Shown: in pieces, positions 49,934 through 52,851 of the stretch
Layout of the letters: every line of letters starts with the position of its first letter
How positions within the stretch are numbered: position 1 is the stretch's first letter
Notes under the pieces: generated by a model
The model's database searches: none
Told to the model about the DNA's origin: nothing
Seen by the model: the letters and a program-made list of their open reading frames with translations, nothing else
Source: Actinomycetota bacterium
GTDB lineage: Bacteria; Actinomycetota; Acidimicrobiia; Acidimicrobiales; Ilumatobacteraceae
Reading direction: 5' to 3'
Length of the DNA: 52,851 bases
NCBI GenBank assembly: GCA_009704985.1
Contig: WLDE01000004.1
Span: 1-52,851, forward strand
Made by a program: the position numbers and the translations under genes

Positions 49934-50382
49934 TGAGCGTCGGCGTGGGCGACCAGGCGCCCGACTTCACCCTGCCCGGTACGGGCGGTGCCGAGGTGTC
50001 GTTGCACGATTTCCTCGGCCGTCCCGTGGTGCTGGTGTTCTACCCCGGCGACGACACGCCGGTGTGCACCAAGCAGCTCAACAGCTACAACGACGAGCTG
50101 GCCCAGTTCGAGGCCCTCGACGCGCAGGTGATCGGCATCTCGGCGCAGGGCGTGGACAGCCACGAGCGCTTCAGCGGCAAGCACGGGTTCGGGTTCCCGT
50201 TGCTCGCCGACACCGACAAGAAGGTGGCCGCCCTGTACGGCACGCTGGGGCCGATCGGGTTCCCGCGGCGCAGCGTCTTCATCGTCGACGCACAGGGCGT
50301 GGTCCGCTACGCCCATCGTGCGATCGCCGGGCTCACCTTCCGCCCGGTGGGCGAGCTCGTCGACGTCCTCCAGAAGCTGTAG
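49933..50382 (+). CDS. bcp: Bcp-type peroxiredoxin (1-Cys)
   Basis: 149 residues, start overlapping the yebC stop codon in TGATG. The peroxidatic Cys45 is in PGDDTPVCTKQ. No other cysteine is present, so the resolving cysteine of E. coli Bcp (five residues later) is lost and a small thiol, likely mycothiol, must reduce it. DFTLPGTGGAEVSLHDFLGRPVVLVFYPGDD and SVFIVDAQGVVRYAHRA are typical. It detoxifies peroxides in the cytosol. Confidence 0.94.
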   Translation: MSVGVGDQAPDFTLPGTGGAEVSLHDFLGRPVVLVFYPGDDTPVCTKQLNSYNDELAQFEALDAQVIGISAQGVDSHERFSGKHGFGFPLLADTDKKVAALYGTLGPIGFPRRSVFIVDAQGVVRYAHRAIAGLTFRPVGELVDVLQKL

Positions 50383-50507
50383 TCGACAGGCACACACGCG
50401 CCCGCCCGGACGGCGGTGATCCGCTCACCGTCACCCGTTCGCCCGGCGACCGTTGCTAAGGTCGTACGCGTGTTCGCCCCCGACCGATCCGCAACCGGGA
50501 CGTGCCG

Positions 50508-51107
50508 ATGAGCACCCGCCCTGCGCTCCGGGTGCTCGGCATCGATCCCGGGCTCACGCGCTGCGGATACGCGGTGGTGGAAGCCGACGGGCCGCGCTCG
50601 CTCCGACCGCTCGCGCTGGGGGTGTTGCGCACCCCGCCCAGCGCACCGCTGCCGCAGCGGCTCGCCGAGCTCCGCGGTGAGCTGGCGGCGCTGATCGCCG
50701 AGTTCCGCCCCGACGCGGTGGCCGTCGAGCAGGTGTTCTTCCAGGTGAACGTCCGCACCGCGATGAGCGTGGGCCAGGCCAGCGGGTTGGCCCTCGCCGA
50801 AGCCGCAGCGGCCGGGTGCGAGGTCGTGCAGTACACGCCCAACCAGGTGAAGAACGCCATCGCCGGCTGGGGCGGGGCCGGCAAGGAGCAGGTGCAGAAG
50901 ATGGTCCAGGCGCGCCTCGGCCTCGCCTCTGTGCCTGAACCGCCCGACGCCGCGGATGCCGCGGCGCTCGCGCTCTGCCACCTCGCGATGGCGCCGATGG
51001 CGGCCCAGGTGCGGCGCGCCGCCGCCGCCTCCGGAGGAACCACCACCGGACGAACCACGACCGGCGGAACCATCACGACAGCGACAGCACAGGAGGTCGT
51101 CGGATGA
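50508..51107 (+). CDS. ruvC: Holliday junction resolvase RuvC
   Basis: 199 residues from ATG 50508 (GTG 50502 would add two). RNase H-like catalytic acids appear in RVLGIDPGLTRCGYAVVE (first Asp), AVEQVFFQVNVRTAMSVGQASG (Glu) and PPDAADAAALALCHLA (last Asp cluster). The C-terminal 30 residues are Thr/Ala-rich. It cuts four-way junctions. ruvA overlaps its stop codon by four bases. Confidence 0.96.
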   Translation: MSTRPALRVLGIDPGLTRCGYAVVEADGPRSLRPLALGVLRTPPSAPLPQRLAELRGELAALIAEFRPDAVAVEQVFFQVNVRTAMSVGQASGLALAEAAAAGCEVVQYTPNQVKNAIAGWGGAGKEQVQKMVQARLGLASVPEPPDAADAAALALCHLAMAPMAAQVRRAAAASGGTTTGRTTTGGTITTATAQEVVG

Positions 51108-51700
51108 TCGGGTCGTTGCGGGGCACGGTGCTCGAACGCAGCGGGGACACGTCGGTGCTCGTCGAGGTCGGTGGCGTCGGCTACGTCGTGACCGTCACCC
51201 CGCGCACCCTCGCCGAGCTCGAACCCTCGTCGCCGGTGTTCCTGTACGTGCACCACCACATCCGCGAGGACGCCCAGACGCTGTACGGGTTCCGCCAACG
51301 CGACGAGCGGGCGACGTTCGAGATCCTCATCGCCACCCACGGCATCGGTCCGGCGCTCGCGATCGCGATCCTCGGCACGCACGCCCCGTCGGCCTTGGTC
51401 GACATCGTCGCCACCAACGACCTCGGGGCGCTCACCCTCGTGCCCGGCGTCGGCAAGAAGACCGCCGAGCGGCTCCTCGTCGAGCTGCGCAACCGGCTCA
51501 GCCTGCCGATGCTCGACCCGGTCGGCGCGCCGGGTGGGGCGTCGGGCGGCAGCGTGGTCGGCGACGTGCGCGAGGCGCTCGCCGGGCTCGGCTACGGCCC
51601 CGAGGAGGTGCGCGACGTGCTGCGCGAGCTGCCCGCCACCGGCGACGCGTCCACCCTGCTGCGCGACGCGCTCAAGCTGTTGGGGGCCAAGCGTGCGTGA
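51104..51700 (+). CDS. ruvA: Holliday junction branch migration protein RuvA
   Basis: 198 residues. OB-fold N-terminus [31 protein letters not shown], then [31 protein letters not shown] and [20 protein letters not shown] (the helix-hairpin-helix pair), and a C-terminal domain III ([24 protein letters not shown]) that binds RuvB. Tetramer on four-way junctions. Confidence 0.97.
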   Translation: MIGSLRGTVLERSGDTSVLVEVGGVGYVVTVTPRTLAELEPSSPVFLYVHHHIREDAQTLYGFRQRDERATFEILIATHGIGPALAIAILGTHAPSALVDIVATNDLGALTLVPGVGKKTAERLLVELRNRLSLPMLDPVGAPGGASGGSVVGDVREALAGLGYGPEEVRDVLRELPATGDASTLLRDALKLLGAKRA

Positions 51701-52748
51701 GGAGTTCCTCGACCCGATGGCCACCCGCCCCGTCGATCCGCGTCCGGTGGACGACGCCGACCAGGTCGACGACGTCGGCCTGCGGCCCAAGCGCCTCGCC
51801 GAGTTCGTCGGCCAGAAGGAACTGAAGGAGCACCTCACGATCGTGCTGGAAGCGGCCAAGAAGCGCTCGCAACCGGCCGACCACCTGCTGCTCGCCGGTC
51901 CGCCCGGCCTCGGCAAGACCTCGATGGCGGGCATCGTCGCCGCCGAGATGGGCGTGCACCTGCACATCACGTCCGGTCCGGCGCTCGAACGCGCCGGCGA
52001 CCTCGCCGCGATCCTCACCAAGCTCGAGGAGGGCGACGTCCTCTTCATCGACGAGATCCACCGGCTCTCGCGAGCCGTGGAGGAGATCCTGTACCCGGCG
52101 ATGGAGGACTTCCAGCTCGACATCGTGGTCGGCAAGGGGCCGGCCGCGTCGAGCATCCGCCTCACGCTGCCCCGGTTCACCCTGGTCGGTGCCACCACCC
52201 GCACCGGCATGATCACCGGCCCCCTGCGCGACCGGTTCGGCCTCGTCGCCCGGCTCGACTACTACACCGACGACGAGCTCGAGGCGATCGTCGTGCGCGC
52301 CGCGGGCATCCTGAAGGTCGACATCCAGACCGAGGGTGCGTGGGAGATCGCCCGCCGATCGCGCGGCACGCCTCGCATCGCGAACCGCCTCCTGCGGCGG
52401 GTGCGCGACTACGCCGAGGTGCGCGGTGACGGCACGATCAGCGAGGCGACGGCCAAGCGCGGGCTCGCCCTGTTCGGCGTCGACGAGCTCGGCCTCGACA
52501 AGGTCGACCGGGCGATCCTCACCGCGATCTGCCACCAGTTCAACGGCGGACCGGTGGGCCTGAGCACCGTCGCGATCAGCGTCGGCGAGCAGCCCGAGAC
52601 GGTGGAGGACATGTACGAGCCGTTCCTCATCCAGCAGGGCATGATCGCCCGCACCCCACGGGGTCGGGTCGCGATGCCAGCTGCGTGGGCACACCTCGGG
52701 TTGCCGGTGCCGCCCGAGCGGGGTGGGTCGCCCAGCCTGTTCGACTGA
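51693..52748 (+). CDS. ruvB: Holliday junction branch migration ATPase RuvB
   Basis: 351 residues from GTG 51693, overlapping ruvA by eight bases; an ATG at 51717 is an alternative. AAA+ motifs: [22 protein letters not shown] (Walker A), [36 protein letters not shown] (Walker B), [22 protein letters not shown] (sensor I, Arg finger) and [21 protein letters not shown] (sensor II), then a winged-helix end. Drives branch migration with RuvA. Confidence 0.97.
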   Translation: MREEFLDPMATRPVDPRPVDDADQVDDVGLRPKRLAEFVGQKELKEHLTIVLEAAKKRSQPADHLLLAGPPGLGKTSMAGIVAAEMGVHLHITSGPALERAGDLAAILTKLEEGDVLFIDEIHRLSRAVEEILYPAMEDFQLDIVVGKGPAASSIRLTLPRFTLVGATTRTGMITGPLRDRFGLVARLDYYTDDELEAIVVRAAGILKVDIQTEGAWEIARRSRGTPRIANRLLRRVRDYAEVRGDGTISEATAKRGLALFGVDELGLDKVDRAILTAICHQFNGGPVGLSTVAISVGEQPETVEDMYEPFLIQQGMIARTPRGRVAMPAAWAHLGLPVPPERGGSPSLFD

Positions 52749-52794
52749 GGTCGGTGTCGCGTCGGCGTCGTCGTTCGCCGGGTTCGGCCCGCCG

Positions 52795-52851
52795 TCAGGC
52801 GTGCTCGGCCAGGAAGCTCATCGTCTTCGCGATCGAGCTCTTCGCCGCGTC
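52795..52851 (-). CDS. C-terminal end of a leftward gene cut by the window
   Basis: Reading leftward from 52851 gives DAAKSSIAKTMSFLAEHA and a TGA stop at 52795-52797. The ending resembles C-termini of alpha/beta-hydrolases of the dienelactone-hydrolase kind, but 18 residues are too few to name it. Convergent with ruvB, 46 bp apart. Confidence 0.4.
   Translation of the reverse strand, partial: DAAKSSIAKTMSFLAEHA

Overview
The window is a high-GC (roughly 70%) bacterial chromosome segment. The organism is most likely an actinobacterium of the Acidimicrobiia/Ilumatobacter type; this is inferred from gene content, not from a database match. Markers seen are a mycothiol ligase (mshC), an F420-dependent NADP reductase, an InhA-like enoyl reductase, a phosphatidylinositol-phosphate synthase / PatA-like acyltransferase / PimA-like mannosyltransferase set, WS/DGAT, and GTG/TTG starts with ATGA/GTGA overlaps. 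The order thrS-HIT-pgsA-patA-...-pimA-...-pdxS-pdxT-yebC-ruvC-ruvA-ruvB is the one known from mycobacteria (pgsA1, Rv2611c, pimA, pdxS, pdxT, Rv2603c, ruvCAB).

Layout. 1-5 kb: the C-terminal part of a carrier-protein/acyltransferase fusion, then dnaE. 5-14.6 kb: a Tat-exported PhoX/DUF839 protein, a possible GNAT-like protein, a nitroreductase, a DUF255 thioredoxin-fold protein, a secreted M15 peptidase with C-terminal repeats, an extremely acidic Thr/Asp-rich exported protein, and fabI/inhA. 14.6-22.8 kb: an 11-bp tandem repeat, npdG-mshC, plsC, thrS, HIT, a membrane protein, pgsA and patA.

22.749-35.360 kb: a 12.6-kb integrated element flanked by perfect 47-bp direct repeats. The left copy is the last 12 codons of patA plus downstream bases. 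It encodes a tyrosine integrase and a regulator leftward. Rightward, in one almost fully overlapping operon, it encodes an AlpA-like protein, two small proteins, a Prim-Pol/helicase fusion, a WhiB-like regulator, a zinc ribbon, an HNH nuclease, small and large terminase subunits, an HTH protein, a coiled-coil protein, an HK97-type major capsid protein and a zinc-ribbon protein. I see no portal, protease or tail gene, so it looks like a capsid-forming phage satellite (compare phiRv1/phiRv2 and cf-PICIs). A cargo pair that may be toxin/antitoxin, a perfect terminator, a truncated second integrase and a broken excisionase-like reading frame fill the right end.

35.36-43.5 kb: two toxin-antitoxin modules (hicAB and a vapBC type), then an accessory block with WS/DGAT acyltransferase, M20 peptidase, SDR, phytanoyl-CoA-type dioxygenase and LLM oxidoreductase. 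43.5-52.85 kb: pimA, lemA, an htpX-like protease, a DUF3048 lipoprotein, pdxS-pdxT, yebC, bcp and ruvC-ruvA-ruvB, and the last codons of a leftward gene. The element plus the accessory block separates pgsA-patA from pimA by about 20.7 kb. No rRNA, tRNA or CRISPR array was seen. Function calls come from reading motifs by eye; no search was run.
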